A stretch of 64,000 bases of DNA from Phytobacter ursingii (GCA_901456055.1 CABDWT010000004.1:744001-808000), one strand, 5' to 3'; positions 20,309 through 30,014 are shown, numbered from the stretch's first letter. Made by a program: numbers and translations. Notes: generated from the sequence alone by a model not told the origin.

Positions 20309-22012
20309 CTATTCCTCTTTTACCGTCTCTTCTTTTACTGCTGTTACCTCGATTTCTTCATTTGGCCCGACCGCTGGTGATGCATTTAACGGCGTTGCCA
20401 TGGCGGCCAGCGAGCCACCGGAAATGCCAATCTCATTAAGCAGCGAATCAATCAATGGTGCCTGGGTTCGGTAGGCAAGGGCGGCAGAGAGCGCTTGTTC
20501 CGCAAGGTTTCCGCCGCTGGCTGTTCCCGTGCTCACTTCGCCAGCCGCTCCGCTACGATTCAGCCCATCCACCTGAATGATCTTGATTCCGTCGATAGAC
20601 TTCATCGGCTCAACGGATTTTTCGATAACCGCAGGCAGTGCTTGCAGAAGCGCCAGTTTAAATTTGAGGCTGGTTTGTTCGTTGGAAAGTACGTTAATCG
20701 CATCGTTTAGCGCGCGCTGCGCTTCGGCTTCCGCCAGCCCTTTTTTGCGCGTGGCTTCCGCCAGTTCTACGATGGCTGCGGCCTGCAATTCGGCCGCTTC
20801 TTTTTCGGCTTTGGCGCGTACTGTCAGCTCAACCGCTTTGGTTTCCGCGTCCTGAGCGGCGGCAATCAGCGCAACCTGTTTGGCACGATCGGCTTCGGCA
20901 GTCTGGCGCGTGGTTTCTACATTTTGCTGAGCACGAACGGCTTGCGCCAGTGCATCATTGGCCTTTGCTTCCGCCTGTGACTGTAGTTCTGACTTCGCCG
21001 CAATGGCGATGGATTTCGTCTGGTTGGCAATCTCCGTCACCTGCTGCTGTTCGATCTCTTTAATGCGAACTTCACGCTCAGCCTCAACTTTTCTGGAACG
21101 TACCGCCTGCTCACGCTCGATTTCGCTTTCTTGGATTTGCCGTTCCGCAAGGATACGTGTTTGCTCGGCTTCACGATGACGCTCTGCTTCGAAGGCGGCG
21201 ATTTTGGCATTCTGCTCGGCGGTGCGGGTTTTCACCTGCTGCTCCTGCTCAAGCGTCATAAACGCCTCTTGCTGCTCAATCTCAAGTTTGCGCGCCAGGG
21301 CATCGCGGTTCTTCTCACGGACTGCGACTTCCACATCCTGCTCGACTTCGTTACGTTCACGACGACGGCGCTCAGTTTCCTGCGTCAGCTTGGTGAGACC
21401 TTCGGCATCAAAGGCATTATTCGGGTTGAAATGCACCTTTTCCGTCTGGTTGAAGTTGGTTAATGAAACGCTCTCCAGCTCCAGACCGTTTTTTGAAAGA
21501 TCTTCCGCCACGGTGTTTTGTACGCCCTGAACGAAGTTTTCGCGGGTGTCCTGTAACTCATGCATGGTCATCTGGGAGGCTGTAGCACGCAGGGCATCAA
21601 CGAATTTATCTTCAATTAACACACGGAGATCCTCTGGCGACAATGTACGCTGACCCAACGTCTGTGCGGCAGTGGCAATCCCCTCAATCGACGGTTTTAC
21701 ACGGACGAAAAAGGCAACAACGACATCAACGCGCATACGGTCTTTAGTGATCAGGCTGTCTACCGTAGAACGGCTTACTTCGAGCTTGAGGGTATTCATG
21801 TTAATCGGAATTATTTCGTGGAATATGGGCATCACAATCGCGCCGCCGCTCATTACCACTTTCTGCCCGCCTAAACCGGTTCGTACAAACGCTTGCTCAG
21901 CCGAGGCCCGGCGATATAATCGGGCAAAAATAACCCCAATGACCAACAGGATAAAAACGACTGCCAGAGCATAACTCATCCATGAGGGAAATAGACTCAA
22001 TAGATTTTCCAT
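20309..22012 (-). CDS. yqiK: Flotillin-like inner-membrane protein YqiK
   Basis: A 567-residue SPFH/flotillin protein. One N-terminal membrane helix (about residues 10-30, MSYALAVVFILLVIGVIFA) is followed by an SPFH domain (about 35-230). A long, Ala-, Glu- and Gln-rich coiled coil fills about 230-470, and the C-terminal tail is low in complexity and acidic. Flotillins build oligomeric membrane microdomain scaffolds. It is co-transcribed with yqiJ, 17 bases upstream on the same strand, whose product has an NfeD-like domain; NfeD-flotillin pairs are a standing association. Slightly longer than K-12 YqiK (553 residues), mainly at the tail. Confidence 0.94.
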   Translation of the reverse strand: MENLLSLFPSWMSYALAVVFILLVIGVIFARLYRRASAEQAFVRTGLGGQKVVMSGGAIVMPIFHEIIPINMNTLKLEVSRSTVDSLITKDRMRVDVVVAFFVRVKPSIEGIATAAQTLGQRTLSPEDLRVLIEDKFVDALRATASQMTMHELQDTRENFVQGVQNTVAEDLSKNGLELESVSLTNFNQTEKVHFNPNNAFDAEGLTKLTQETERRRRERNEVEQDVEVAVREKNRDALARKLEIEQQEAFMTLEQEQQVKTRTAEQNAKIAAFEAERHREAEQTRILAERQIQESEIEREQAVRSRKVEAEREVRIKEIEQQQVTEIANQTKSIAIAAKSELQSQAEAKANDALAQAVRAQQNVETTRQTAEADRAKQVALIAAAQDAETKAVELTVRAKAEKEAAELQAAAIVELAEATRKKGLAEAEAQRALNDAINVLSNEQTSLKFKLALLQALPAVIEKSVEPMKSIDGIKIIQVDGLNRSGAAGEVSTGTASGGNLAEQALSAALAYRTQAPLIDSLLNEIGISGGSLAAMATPLNASPAVGPNEEIEVTAVKEETVKEE

Positions 22013-22029
22013 AATATTTCCTTTTGTTT

Positions 22030-22659
22030 TTACAATTCATTTGGCCAGGGATTCAACTCCGCCAAATAACGGCTGGCGGACAACCGACAAATAATGAGAA
22101 CCTTATCACCGCGTTTAAAGGTTTTTCCCTCTTCGGGTTCCAGAAGTAAATAATGTACCTGTCCAAATTTATCTTTAAATTTTCCTTCGCAGGGGCGTTG
22201 AGGTGCCGCGCTGTGACCCGTGATAATGGCCATGGCGCCAATAAAATCATCTTCTGTGATTGCGCTGGTTTCATCGCCCGGTAGCCAGCGCCCCAAAAGC
22301 TTACCCGTGTAGTGTGTGCTAATGCCTGAAAAAATAAGGCAAAAAGGGATAAGGGCTACGTTGGGAAGCGGGGCTTGTAGCAGTGTGACGCTCAGCTGCT
22401 GCAAAAAAATGCCAGACAATCCGAAGCAACCGGCGATAAGGCAAAGAACAACCAGCGCGGGAACTCGACCAAAATTAAGGTAATGGAAAAATTGACTCAA
22501 ATGGCCGGAAGCGACCCCATCATAATGACCCAAATGTGAATCAATGACGCCAGAAATAACATTCCCAAAGAACAGCGAGACAATTTCCACGATACCTATA
22601 AGCGCCACAAATGTGAGGGCGAAAAAGTAAGGTGAGTAGTATTCAGGAAAAATATCCAT
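22030..22659 (-). CDS. yqiJ: NfeD-like inner-membrane protein YqiJ
   Basis: A 209-residue protein, the same length as K-12 YqiJ. Three or four membrane helices fill residues 8-125, and a C-terminal OB-fold-like NfeD region follows (about 145-209, FGQVHYLLLEPEEGKTFKRGDKVLIICRL). I took the start at MDIFPEYYSPYFF, which has AAGGAGA six bases upstream and matches the K-12 start; the frame continues 12 codons further up. It leads the yqiJ-yqiK operon. glgS, which in K-12 lies between ubiK and yqiJ, is missing here. Confidence 0.92.
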   Translation of the reverse strand: MDIFPEYYSPYFFALTFVALIGIVEIVSLFFGNVISGVIDSHLGHYDGVASGHLSQFFHYLNFGRVPALVVLCLIAGCFGLSGIFLQQLSVTLLQAPLPNVALIPFCLIFSGISTHYTGKLLGRWLPGDETSAITEDDFIGAMAIITGHSAAPQRPCEGKFKDKFGQVHYLLLEPEEGKTFKRGDKVLIICRLSASRYLAELNPWPNEL

Positions 22660-22775
22660 ATATTCTCCTTGGGTTATTATTTTTAATAAAGGCAAATAAC
22701 GCCTTGAGTGTCGAAGGCAATAATATCACGAATGGGGGAATAACAGAAAGGCAGAGGGACTACTGGAATATTGTA

Positions 22776-22807
22776 GGGGTAATCAAGGACACTTTATTGA
22801 TTACCCC
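22776..22807. terminator. Stem-loop between yqiJ and ubiK
   Basis: GGGGTAATCAA and TTGATTACCCC form an 11-bp perfect stem with a ten-base loop, 37 bases past the ubiK stop and about 115 bases upstream of yqiJ. It has no strong T-run on the minus strand but is well placed to end ubiK transcription. Confidence 0.6.
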
Positions 22808-22844
22808 CTTTGCGGGCAAAGACTCAGTGAATGCCGGCGTGAGC

Positions 22845-23150
22845 TTATGCGCCCGTCTCCGGCGAATCAACCGGAGGGATCGCCGGGGCTGGTTTCACCT
22901 CTGCTGAGGCATTGCGGTTTTCCAGTTCGTTAAGACGTTGCTCAAGCAGCGCCAGTTTTTCACGCGTGCGCAACAGTACCTGCGTCTGTACGTCAAACTC
23001 TTCGCGGCTGACCAGGTCAAGACGGGTCAACTGCGCCTGCAGGGACTGGCGGATTTTTTTCTCAACATCTTCCCCGAACTCGCGGATCCCTTTTGGCATC
23101 GATTCGTGGACCTGACGCGCAATCTGTTCAATTTTTTTCGGGTCAATCAT
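22845..23150 (-). CDS. ubiK: Ubiquinone biosynthesis accessory factor UbiK
   Basis: A 101-residue protein starting [21 protein letters not shown], with a trimeric coiled-coil C-terminal part (about residues 45-80, [19 protein letters not shown]) and a Pro/Glu-rich tail. It was formerly called YqiC, a membrane-fusogenic family. It binds UbiJ and helps the Ubi hydroxylase complex under aerobic conditions. An upstream in-frame ATG would add 11 residues that do not match the family. It is divergent from the ribB riboswitch. Confidence 0.94.
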   Translation of the reverse strand: MIDPKKIEQIARQVHESMPKGIREFGEDVEKKIRQSLQAQLTRLDLVSREEFDVQTQVLLRTREKLALLEQRLNELENRNASAEVKPAPAIPPVDSPETGA

Positions 23151-23274
23151 TTGTAAGTTCCCTGTTCGGATAGGTTCTGACAATTATTGTAGTGTGATAT
23201 GCCATAACGATAAACCAGATTTGTTTGAAGGTTACGCGTTGCCGAAGGTAATCAATAGCGTTATAGTTATCCCG

Positions 23275-23423
23275 CTTATTCTCAGGGCGGGGCGAAATTC
23301 CCCACCGGCGGTAAATCAGCGTACGCTGAAAGCCCGCGAGCGCTTCTGGTGAAAACCGGAAGGTCAGCAGATCCGGTGTAATTCCGGGGCCGACGGTTAA
23401 AGTCCGGATGGGAGAGAGTAACG
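23275..23423 (+). ncRNA. FMN riboswitch (RFN element) of ribB
   Basis: The leader starts GCTTATTCTCAGGGCGGGGC and carries the hallmark conserved blocks GAAATTCCCCACCGGCGG, AGCCCGCGAGCGC, CAGATCCGGTGTAATTCCGG and GCCGACGG, ending GGGAGAGAGTAACG. These are the P1-P6 elements of the FMN aptamer, nearly identical to the E. coli ribB leader. FMN binding lowers ribB expression, in E. coli through both translation and Rho-dependent termination. The plus strand is the functional one and reads into ribB. Confidence 0.97.
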
Positions 23424-23430
23424 ATTCAGT

Positions 23431-23463
23431 TGGGCCTGGAGGCCCGCTCGCGTTATTTTTTTA
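23431..23463 (+). terminator. Expression-platform hairpin downstream of the FMN aptamer
   Basis: GGGCCTGGAGGCCC forms a short GC stem and is followed after CGCTCGCG by TTATTTTTTTA. This looks like the regulatory terminator or anti-sequestering element of the ribB leader. The stem is short for an intrinsic terminator, so the mechanism is uncertain. Confidence 0.55.
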
Positions 23464-23518
23464 TACTCCTAAGACTGCCCTGATTCTGGTAACCATAACT
23501 TTATTGAGGTCTTTTACC

Positions 23519-24172
23519 ATGAATCAGACGCTGCTTTCTTCTTTTGGCACGCCATTCGAACGTATTGAAAATGCTTTAACCGCACTGCGCGAAGGTCGCG
23601 GTGTGATGGTTCTCGACGATGAAGATCGCGAGAATGAAGGCGACATGATTTTTGCTGCTGAAACCATGACCGTTGAGCAGATGGCGCTGACCATCCGTCA
23701 CGGTAGCGGTATTGTTTGTCTGTGCATCACCGAAGATCGTCGTAAACAACTTGATCTGCCGATGATGGTTGAAAACAACACCAGCGCTTACGGTACCGGC
23801 TTTACCGTTACCATCGAAGCCGCTACAGGGGTTACTACCGGGGTTTCTGCGGCTGACCGTGTTACCACCGTGCGTGCTGCCATTGCCGATGGCGCTAAAC
23901 CTTCTGACCTGAATCGTCCGGGCCACGTTTTCCCGCTGCGTGCGCAGCAGGGCGGCGTGTTGACTCGCGGTGGCCATACCGAAGCGACGATCGATCTTGT
24001 CTCCCTGGCAGGGTTCAAACCGGCTGGTGTGCTGTGTGAACTGACGAACGATGATGGCTCCATGGCGCGCGCGCCGGAATGTATCAAGTTTGCACGCGAG
24101 CACAACATGGCCGTTGTCACCATTGAAGATCTGGTGGCCTATCGTCTGGAGCATGAGCGTAAAGCAAGCTAA
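23519..24172 (+). CDS. ribB: 3,4-dihydroxy-2-butanone-4-phosphate synthase
   Basis: A 217-residue enzyme that turns ribulose 5-phosphate into 3,4-dihydroxy-2-butanone 4-phosphate plus formate, giving the four-carbon unit of riboflavin. The acidic metal-binding loop [16 protein letters not shown] (about residues 32-47) and [11 protein letters not shown] (about 149) are intact. The ATG at [17 protein letters not shown] follows TGAGGTC and matches E. coli; the longer open frame upstream runs into the riboswitch and is not real. A strong terminator follows. Confidence 0.98.
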   Translation: MNQTLLSSFGTPFERIENALTALREGRGVMVLDDEDRENEGDMIFAAETMTVEQMALTIRHGSGIVCLCITEDRRKQLDLPMMVENNTSAYGTGFTVTIEAATGVTTGVSAADRVTTVRAAIADGAKPSDLNRPGHVFPLRAQQGGVLTRGGHTEATIDLVSLAGFKPAGVLCELTNDDGSMARAPECIKFAREHNMAVVTIEDLVAYRLEHERKAS

Positions 24173-24195
24173 GCGATAGCCATGCTTTGCAAAGA

Positions 24196-24230
24196 ATCCG
24201 AAGCCGGACCGCCTGCTTCGGATTTTTTTA
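24196..24230 (+). terminator. Intrinsic terminator of ribB
   Basis: ATCCGAAGC and GCTTCGGAT form a 9-bp stem with a ten-base loop, followed by a run of five to six T residues, about 25 bases past the ribB stop. Confidence 0.9.
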
Positions 24231-24367
24231 TTTCCCTTTTAGTCCCTTGCTGAAAATAGCTCATTTCTCCGCTTTGTTGATCTCGCTAATGGCGACATCG
24301 GCTTGCTACTTATAAAGTGGTATCCATGACGTAATGGCTCGCGTAAACAGCGAGATAAGGAAGGGAT

Positions 24368-24580
24368 ATGCTGATTTACTGGTGCGGTTTTTTGGTCGTT
24401 GTGCTCGTGATGTTCGCACATATCATGTGCTTGCGACGTAATTGCAGGGCATTTCGCCAGGATCGTGATGCACAACAGGAAGGATACCAGCGCGCGTTAA
24501 AGATCATCCAATCAATGCAAGCAAAGGAGCAAGAGCAGGTGGAACCTGAGGCGGCTTCCGGAAGCGGCGTTGCCCAATAG
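24368..24580 (+). CDS. Small membrane protein of unknown function
   Basis: A 70-residue frame with a strong ribosome site (AAGGAAGG, five bases before ATG). Residues 2-19 (LIYWCGFLVVVLVMFAHI) form one membrane helix, followed by a basic stretch (CLRRNCRAFRQDRD) and a charged, Gln- and Glu-rich tail. The positive-inside rule puts the tail in the cytoplasm. It lies between ribB and the convergent zupT. I do not recognise the family. Codon use looks normal and the start signal is good, so I think it is expressed, but its function is unknown. Confidence 0.65.
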   Translation: MLIYWCGFLVVVLVMFAHIMCLRRNCRAFRQDRDAQQEGYQRALKIIQSMQAKEQEQVEPEAASGSGVAQ

Positions 24581-24602
24581 GCGCGAGCAACGCCTGCATG
24601 TA

Positions 24603-25382
24603 TTAACCAAATCCCATCGTTTGCAGCGCGACCAGGCTAAGCCCCATCACTGACATCCCACAAAGCACACCATAGCTTGGGTTGTTGTTGGGGTCGATCT
24701 CTTTTGCCAGCGGCATCAGTTCATCGACAGAGAGCGCGACCATAATGCCGGCAACCGCCGCCATGACCGCCGCCATCACCATCGGGGAGACCAGACTTCC
24801 CAGAATCAGCCAGGCCAGAACCCCACCAAGAATTTCCGCAAGCCCGGAAATCCCCGCCCAAAAAATTGCCGTGCGCTTTGAACCGGTTGCCGCATAAACC
24901 GGGCCGGCAACCGCAAGACCTTCTGGAATATTGTGCAAGGCTACCGCCAGGGCAATACCGAAACCCAGTTCAAGGTCGTTACTGGCTGTCACAAAGGTGG
25001 CGATGCCCTCCGGAAAGTTATGCAGGCTGATACCCAACGTTAATAAGATCGCCGTACGTTGAATTTTGCGAGGGACAGGGTGCTGTGAATGCGCACTCTG
25101 CATTAAATCCTGTGGATGTGCATGGGGAAGCAGACGGTCAAGAGCAAAATAGCCCAACAGGCCAATAACGAACATACCATAGCCCAGCATGGGTGACATG
25201 CCCTCAGTTGCCAGTGCGGCTGGCAACATCTCCATAAGGGAGATAAGCAGCATAATGCCGGCGGCAAATCCCAGCGAGAATGCCAGTACACGGTTTGACG
25301 GTTTCTGGCCAAGAACCCCCAGAAAGGCGCCGATAAAGGTGGCAGCGCCGGCAAGTAACGTCAGAATCAGTGGTGCTGACAT
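24603..25382 (-). CDS. zupT: ZIP-family divalent metal transporter ZupT
   Basis: A 259-residue protein with eight predicted membrane helices. ZupT imports zinc and also iron, manganese and other divalent metals. The two metal-site helices are visible as [15 protein letters not shown] (about residue 120) and [15 protein letters not shown] (about 150). A His-rich cytoplasmic loop ([15 protein letters not shown], about 86-100) lies before them. Divergent from ygiD, as in K-12. Confidence 0.95.
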   Translation of the reverse strand: MSAPLILTLLAGAATFIGAFLGVLGQKPSNRVLAFSLGFAAGIMLLISLMEMLPAALATEGMSPMLGYGMFVIGLLGYFALDRLLPHAHPQDLMQSAHSQHPVPRKIQRTAILLTLGISLHNFPEGIATFVTASNDLELGFGIALAVALHNIPEGLAVAGPVYAATGSKRTAIFWAGISGLAEILGGVLAWLILGSLVSPMVMAAVMAAVAGIMVALSVDELMPLAKEIDPNNNPSYGVLCGMSVMGLSLVALQTMGFG

Positions 25383-25579
25383 GTATCACTCCTTATGATA
25401 ATGCTTCTCATTAATGTTAAATATTAATGGGTTCCAAAGCGAGGCCGCCGCATCACCTTTACGCAATCCTTACATTCAAAAATTCTGAATATCTTCATCA
25501 CGCTTATCTGAGTTCATCACCCGGGGAATAAGCGTAATGTGTGTTCATCAAATATGACACACTCAGTAAGGATATCATC

Positions 25580-26368
25580 ATGTCTGCACCTCGCATGCCA
25601 GCACTGTTTTTGGGCCACGGCAGCCCGATGAATGTTCTGGAAGATAACGTTTATACCCGCGCCTGGGCTCAGCTTGGCGAAACACTGCCGCGTCCTAAAG
25701 CTATTGTGGTTGTCTCAGCGCACTGGTTTACGCGTGGTACCGGGGTAACGGCGATGGAAGCACCGCAGACAATTCATGACTTTGGCGGTTTCCCTCAGGC
25801 GCTGTACGACACCCATTACCCGGCTCCGGGTTCGCCTGCGCTGGCCCGGCATCTGGTTGAACTGTTATCACCCGTGCCGGTTACTCTGGATAAAGAAGCA
25901 TGGGGTTTTGACCACGGTTCCTGGGGCGTGCTGATCAAAATGTATCCGAAGGCCGATATCCCGATGGTGCAGTTGAGTATCGACAGTACCAAACCGGCGG
26001 CATGGCATATGGAAGTGGGGCGTAAGCTGGCAGCACTGCGCGATGAAGGCATTATGCTGGTGGCGAGCGGTAATGTGGTGCATAACCTGCGCACGGCACG
26101 CTGGCATGGCGATAACTCGCCTTATCCGTGGGCGACCGCTTTCAACGAATTTGTGAAGGATAACCTGACGTGGAAAGGGCCGACCGAGCAACATCCGCTG
26201 GTTAATTACCTGGAACATGAAGGCGGTTCGCTTTCTAACCCGACACCGGACCATTTCCTGCCGCTGCTCTATGTCCTGGGGGCGTGGGATGGGGTGGAGA
26301 GTATCTCGATTCCGGTAGACGGTCTTGAAATGGGCAGCCTCAGTATGTTGTCGGTGCAGATAGGCTAA
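25580..26368 (+). CDS. ygiD: 4,5-DOPA extradiol dioxygenase YgiD (LigB family)
   Basis: A 262-residue, non-heme metal enzyme of the class III extradiol dioxygenases; E. coli YgiD opens the ring of L-DOPA. Visible features are FLGHGSPMNVLEDN (metal-binding His, about residue 11), VVVSAHWFTRG (about 46), and GFDHGSWGVL (about 113). TAAGGA lies eight bases before the chosen ATG, which gives the family length; a GTG 13 codons upstream is possible. Its physiological substrate in enterobacteria is not known to me. Confidence 0.92.
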   Translation: MSAPRMPALFLGHGSPMNVLEDNVYTRAWAQLGETLPRPKAIVVVSAHWFTRGTGVTAMEAPQTIHDFGGFPQALYDTHYPAPGSPALARHLVELLSPVPVTLDKEAWGFDHGSWGVLIKMYPKADIPMVQLSIDSTKPAAWHMEVGRKLAALRDEGIMLVASGNVVHNLRTARWHGDNSPYPWATAFNEFVKDNLTWKGPTEQHPLVNYLEHEGGSLSNPTPDHFLPLLYVLGAWDGVESISIPVDGLEMGSLSMLSVQIG

Positions 26369-26377
26369 GGCTTTGTA

Positions 26378-26480
26378 GCCGGGTAAGCGTACAGTATGCG
26401 TACCCGGTATATTCCCGAATGCGGCGTTGCCTCGGGCGACGACTCAGGAGCCCCGGGTAAGTGTATCCGGGGATCCTGGA
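26378..26480. repeat. REP-like palindromic elements between ygiD and ygiC
   Basis: CCGGGTA and TACCCGG flank an imperfect inverted stretch (26379-26407). A second palindromic unit follows (GAATGCGGCGTTGCCTCGG, then CCCCGGGTAAGTGTATCCGGGG). Position between two convergent genes and the GCCGGGTAAG/GATGCGGCG words are typical of enterobacterial REP/BIME elements, which can act as terminators or RNA stabilisers. Confidence 0.65.
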
Positions 26481-26486
26481 CGCATG

Positions 26487-27647
26487 TTACTCAACAAAGA
26501 CATGCGGATAGAAGCGCGACAGATCCTGAGTGATCAACGCCCGGTCTTCACGAATGCCAATACCTGCGGGTTGATCGTTGATAAGCCAACTGCCAATCAG
26601 CATGTAGCTGTCGCCATACTTGGGTAGCTGACAGAACTGCTGGACGATCATTCCTTCTTCACCGTATGGGCCTTCGACTTTTTCAACCGTTTTGCCATTT
26701 TCGATGATGGACACATTCGCCCCTTCGCGAGAGAAGATAGGCTTAAGTACGTATTTGTCCATTTCCGGATGCGCGTCTTCGGCAAACCAGGCGGGCAACA
26801 GATTCGGATGGTTCGGGAACATGTCCCACAGCATTGGCAGGAGCGCTTTGTTCGAAATGATGCTCTTCCATGCTGGTTCCAGCCAGCGCACGCCCGCATC
26901 TTCCAGCTTGGTTGAGAAAACTTCGCGCAGCATATACTCCCAGGGATACAGCTTAAACAGATTACTGATCACGTGATCCTGCAGATCGGTAAACTGTCCT
27001 TTTTCCCCGAGGCCGATATCTTCGATATAGAGAAACTCGCTGGCCACATCGGCTTCGGCGGCGCAGTCTTGCAGGTATTGCACGGTACCACGGTCTTCGA
27101 CGGTATCGCGACAGCAGGCGAAATGCAGCAGGTTAAAGCCATATTGCTCGCGTAGCGCGGCAAAGCGCTCAATCAGTTTTTCCTGCAGACTGTTGAATTG
27201 ATCGCAGCTTTCCGGCAGTTTGCCCGCGGCTATCTGATCTTCCAGCCAAATCCACTGAAAAAATGCCGCTTCATACAGTGAGGTTGGTGTATCGGCATTA
27301 TTTTCCAGCAGCTTAGGTTCGCCGGTACCATCCCATGCCAGATCCAGGCGTGAATAAAGCGACGGCTGTCCGGTTTTCCAGGACTGGCGCACAAAGCCCC
27401 ATGTATGCCTGGGAATGCGGAATTTCGCCAGCAATTCGTCACTGGCGATAACTTTATCCACAACCTGCAGACACATCTGATGGAGCTCGGCGGTAACTTC
27501 TTCCAGTTTCTCGACCTGGGCGAGCGTCAGTTTGTAGTAGGCGTCTTCACACCAGTAGGGTTCGCCATACATGGTGTGAAAGTTGAAACCATACTCGGTG
27601 GCTTTCTCGCGCCAGTCGGGCCGTTCGGCAATAGTCATTCTTTCCAT
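26487..27647 (-). CDS. ygiC: Glutathionylspermidine synthase-like ATP-grasp protein YgiC
   Basis: A 386-residue protein of the family defined by the synthetase domain of E. coli Gss. Conserved acidic and basic residues of the ATP-grasp site are visible ([20 protein letters not shown] near residue 104; [13 protein letters not shown] near 307). It should ligate an amine-containing molecule to a carboxylate using ATP, but the substrate is unknown; K-12 YgiC binds ATP and is not reported to make glutathionylspermidine as far as I recall. It follows ygiB by only five bases, so the two form an operon, as in K-12. Confidence 0.9.
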   Translation of the reverse strand: MERMTIAERPDWREKATEYGFNFHTMYGEPYWCEDAYYKLTLAQVEKLEEVTAELHQMCLQVVDKVIASDELLAKFRIPRHTWGFVRQSWKTGQPSLYSRLDLAWDGTGEPKLLENNADTPTSLYEAAFFQWIWLEDQIAAGKLPESCDQFNSLQEKLIERFAALREQYGFNLLHFACCRDTVEDRGTVQYLQDCAAEADVASEFLYIEDIGLGEKGQFTDLQDHVISNLFKLYPWEYMLREVFSTKLEDAGVRWLEPAWKSIISNKALLPMLWDMFPNHPNLLPAWFAEDAHPEMDKYVLKPIFSREGANVSIIENGKTVEKVEGPYGEEGMIVQQFCQLPKYGDSYMLIGSWLINDQPAGIGIREDRALITQDLSRFYPHVFVE

Positions 27648-27652
27648 GGTTA

Positions 27653-28324
27653 TTAGCCGCCCATTGAACGGGTTGAGGTGCCGCTGGCACTGCGCTGCAT
27701 CGAAGTCTGTTTGGCCACGGATTCGCCAAAGCCGCCACGCGTGACGGTGGAGGTTGTTGCCGGTTTTGGCGCCATCGCGGTTTTCGAAACTGTTGCGCTA
27801 CGCCCTGGCTGGGCTGCGCCGTAGCTTTTGCCGCTGGCATCGGTGTACTGGCCATAGGCCGGGCTGGCCGGGTTTTTGGAGCTGAACAGCGGCTGCTGGG
27901 CATAACCCGCGCCGCCACCCATCAGGCGGCCCATCATGTAACCCGCCATTAGCGGCATCCAGAAGCTGCCGCCAGACTGTTGTGCTTGCGCCTGGTTTTC
28001 CGTCGCCACGCCTGCCTGAGCGGGTGCTTGTTGACACTGGCCTTCGCCAAATTCAGCCACACAATCTTCGCGTGATGCATATTTCGGCGCGGTACGTGCT
28101 GCTTCTTTCAGCGCGTTGTCATAGGTGGCTTTGCATTCGGCGCTTTTGCCCGGGTTTGCCGAAGAGCAGTCATCGGCATTCTGATACATTTTCACCGTTT
28201 CATCGTTTTGTTCGCACCCTGCCAACATAAAGACGGCAGTCACGGCCAGCGCCACGGGCGTCAGGTGACGAGCGCCCCAGCTTTTGCGAAACATCGCATG
28301 ATTAATATTCTTTGTCCGTTTCAT
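27653..28324 (-). CDS. ygiB: DUF1190 lipoprotein-like YgiB
   Basis: A 223-residue protein of the DUF1190 family. A basic N-terminus and hydrophobic stretch end in a lipobox-like MLAGC at about residues 33-37, so it may be lipid-anchored. Four cysteines with a CxxxxGxGQC arrangement and a Gly/Ser/Ala-rich C-terminus ([21 protein letters not shown], then repeats of [10 protein letters not shown] type) follow. It is the first gene of the ygiB-ygiC pair, divergently placed after tolC on the same strand; its function is not established. Confidence 0.88.
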   Translation of the reverse strand: MKRTKNINHAMFRKSWGARHLTPVALAVTAVFMLAGCEQNDETVKMYQNADDCSSANPGKSAECKATYDNALKEAARTAPKYASREDCVAEFGEGQCQQAPAQAGVATENQAQAQQSGGSFWMPLMAGYMMGRLMGGGAGYAQQPLFSSKNPASPAYGQYTDASGKSYGAAQPGRSATVSKTAMAPKPATTSTVTRGGFGESVAKQTSMQRSASGTSTRSMGG

Positions 28325-28435
28325 ATTTGTCTTCCGAGACCCACAGGTATTAATAAAAGGTCAGGATAGTGGATGAGTGTCTGAAAATGAAGCAGGGTGC
28401 GGGTCAGCAGGGGGGATCTTTACGTTGCCTTACGT

Positions 28436-28459
28436 AAAAACGGGGGCTAAGTGCCCCCG
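28436..28459 (-). terminator. Intrinsic terminator of tolC
   Basis: On the minus strand CGGGGGC and GCCCCCG form a 7-bp stem with a five-base loop followed by TTTTTAC, 25 bases past the tolC stop. It separates tolC from the ygiB-ygiC operon. Confidence 0.9.
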
Positions 28460-28483
28460 TAACGATAATGCGGGAAAAACGAA

Positions 28484-29929
28484 TTAACGCGTTGTTTTGC
28501 GTACGCTGGCTGGCTGTGCCTGCGACGCTTGTCCGTTTGCCATCTTCTCAACGCGAGCTTCTTGCTCCGGGTTTTCCGGGGCGACATTTTCCGGCGAGGT
28601 CGAGACAGGTTTACCCAGCGTGTTATTCAGCGCCAGCAGATCCTGTTCATTCAGGGTGCCGAGAGCAGATTTGATATTCAACTGGTTAATCAGGTAGTTA
28701 TAACGCGCGCTGGAGAGCTGCTGTTTCGCGTTATACAGCGTGGTGGTTGCGTCCAGTACGTCCACAATGGTACGCGTACCCACGGAGTAACCTGCTTCCA
28801 TCGCATCCAAAGAGCTTTGTGCAGAAACAACGGCTTGTTTATACGCGTTGATGCTACTGATGGAGGCATTCACATTATTGAAGGAGGAACGGACAGTCTG
28901 CACAACGCTGCGGTGCGCGCTTTCCAGTTGCTCGCTTGCGCCAACAAAGTTGTACTGCGCTTGTTTCACCTGTGAATTCACCATCCCGCCCTGATACAGC
29001 GGCAGGGAGAAGCTCAGACCCACTTTATTCTGACCAATTTTGCTGTCGTCATACTGGGCGCTGTTTGTGCGGGAGCCGCTGTAAGACGTATTCGATACTG
29101 CGGTGGACGCGGTCAAATCCAGCGTCGGCAGGTGGCCGTCTTGCGCCTGGCGAATCTGCTCGCGAGCCAGATCCTGACTCAGACGTGCCTGCAGCAACGT
29201 CAGGTTGCGACTTTCCGCGTCTTTCAGCAGTGCGTTCACCGCCTGCGGTTTGTCTGTTTTGAAGCCATCGACATTCAGGGATGCCAGTTGCGGATAGTAG
29301 TTACCGGTGACCTGACGCAGTGACTCGACGGCATTGTCGAGGTTGTTACGGGCGGTCACTTCGTTAGCCAGGACAGTGTCATACTGTGAACGGGCGTTCT
29401 GCACATCAGTAATAGCCACCAGACCCACATTAAAACGCTGGGTTGTTTGGTCCAACTGACGGTAGATGGCCTGTTTCTGCGCTTCGGTATAAGAGAGCGA
29501 GTCAATCGCGCTCAGTACGTTAAAATAGGCAGTAGCGGTATTCAGAATGAGCGTTTGCTGGTCGGTCTGGTACGTCACATCCTGGATGCCCGCGGATTTT
29601 TCCTGTAACGTCAACGCACGCCATTTAGACATATCAAACAAGGTTTGCGTAAGCTGCAGGGAGCCGCTGGTGGCGTTGGAGTTCACACCATTGCTGTCGC
29701 GGTAGCCATTGCTGTAGGTGTAATCCGCACCCAAACCCAGCTGTGGCAGTAACGGGCTGCGCGCTTCGTTAATTTTCTCGAAAGCTGCATCACGATCGGC
29801 GGCGGATTTACGCAGATCGGGGTTGCTTAAACGCGCCTGCTGATAAACCTGCAACAGGTTTTCTGCCTGGCTCATAGCGCTGAAACCTGTCAGGCTCAGG
29901 CCGATAAGAATGGGGAGCAATTTCTTCAT
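28484..29929 (-). CDS. tolC: Outer-membrane efflux channel TolC
   Basis: A 481-residue precursor. The signal peptide MKKLLPILIGLSLTGFSAMSQA is followed by mature ENLLQVYQQARLSNPDLRKS. Two structural repeats build the 12-stranded barrel and periplasmic alpha-tunnel; it works with AcrAB, MacAB, EmrAB and type I secretion systems. The C-terminal tail after NPEQEARVEKMANGQ is shorter and unlike K-12, a part known to vary. Two ATG codons are close together; the second is chosen because AAGGA then lies seven bases upstream, while the first would touch it. A near-perfect marbox lies upstream. Confidence 0.96.
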   Translation of the reverse strand: MKKLLPILIGLSLTGFSAMSQAENLLQVYQQARLSNPDLRKSAADRDAAFEKINEARSPLLPQLGLGADYTYSNGYRDSNGVNSNATSGSLQLTQTLFDMSKWRALTLQEKSAGIQDVTYQTDQQTLILNTATAYFNVLSAIDSLSYTEAQKQAIYRQLDQTTQRFNVGLVAITDVQNARSQYDTVLANEVTARNNLDNAVESLRQVTGNYYPQLASLNVDGFKTDKPQAVNALLKDAESRNLTLLQARLSQDLAREQIRQAQDGHLPTLDLTASTAVSNTSYSGSRTNSAQYDDSKIGQNKVGLSFSLPLYQGGMVNSQVKQAQYNFVGASEQLESAHRSVVQTVRSSFNNVNASISSINAYKQAVVSAQSSLDAMEAGYSVGTRTIVDVLDATTTLYNAKQQLSSARYNYLINQLNIKSALGTLNEQDLLALNNTLGKPVSTSPENVAPENPEQEARVEKMANGQASQAQPASVRKTTR

Positions 29930-30014
29930 TTGCATTCCTTGTTGTGAAGCATGAATAGCGCTGATCTAAATTCAGAAATATTCGCCGATTCTAACAGAGA
30001 GCGCCACCGCTGAA

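Noticed and set aside
23408-23518. Upstream extension of ribB
   Set aside because: This part is the 3' end of the FMN riboswitch and its expression platform, not coding.
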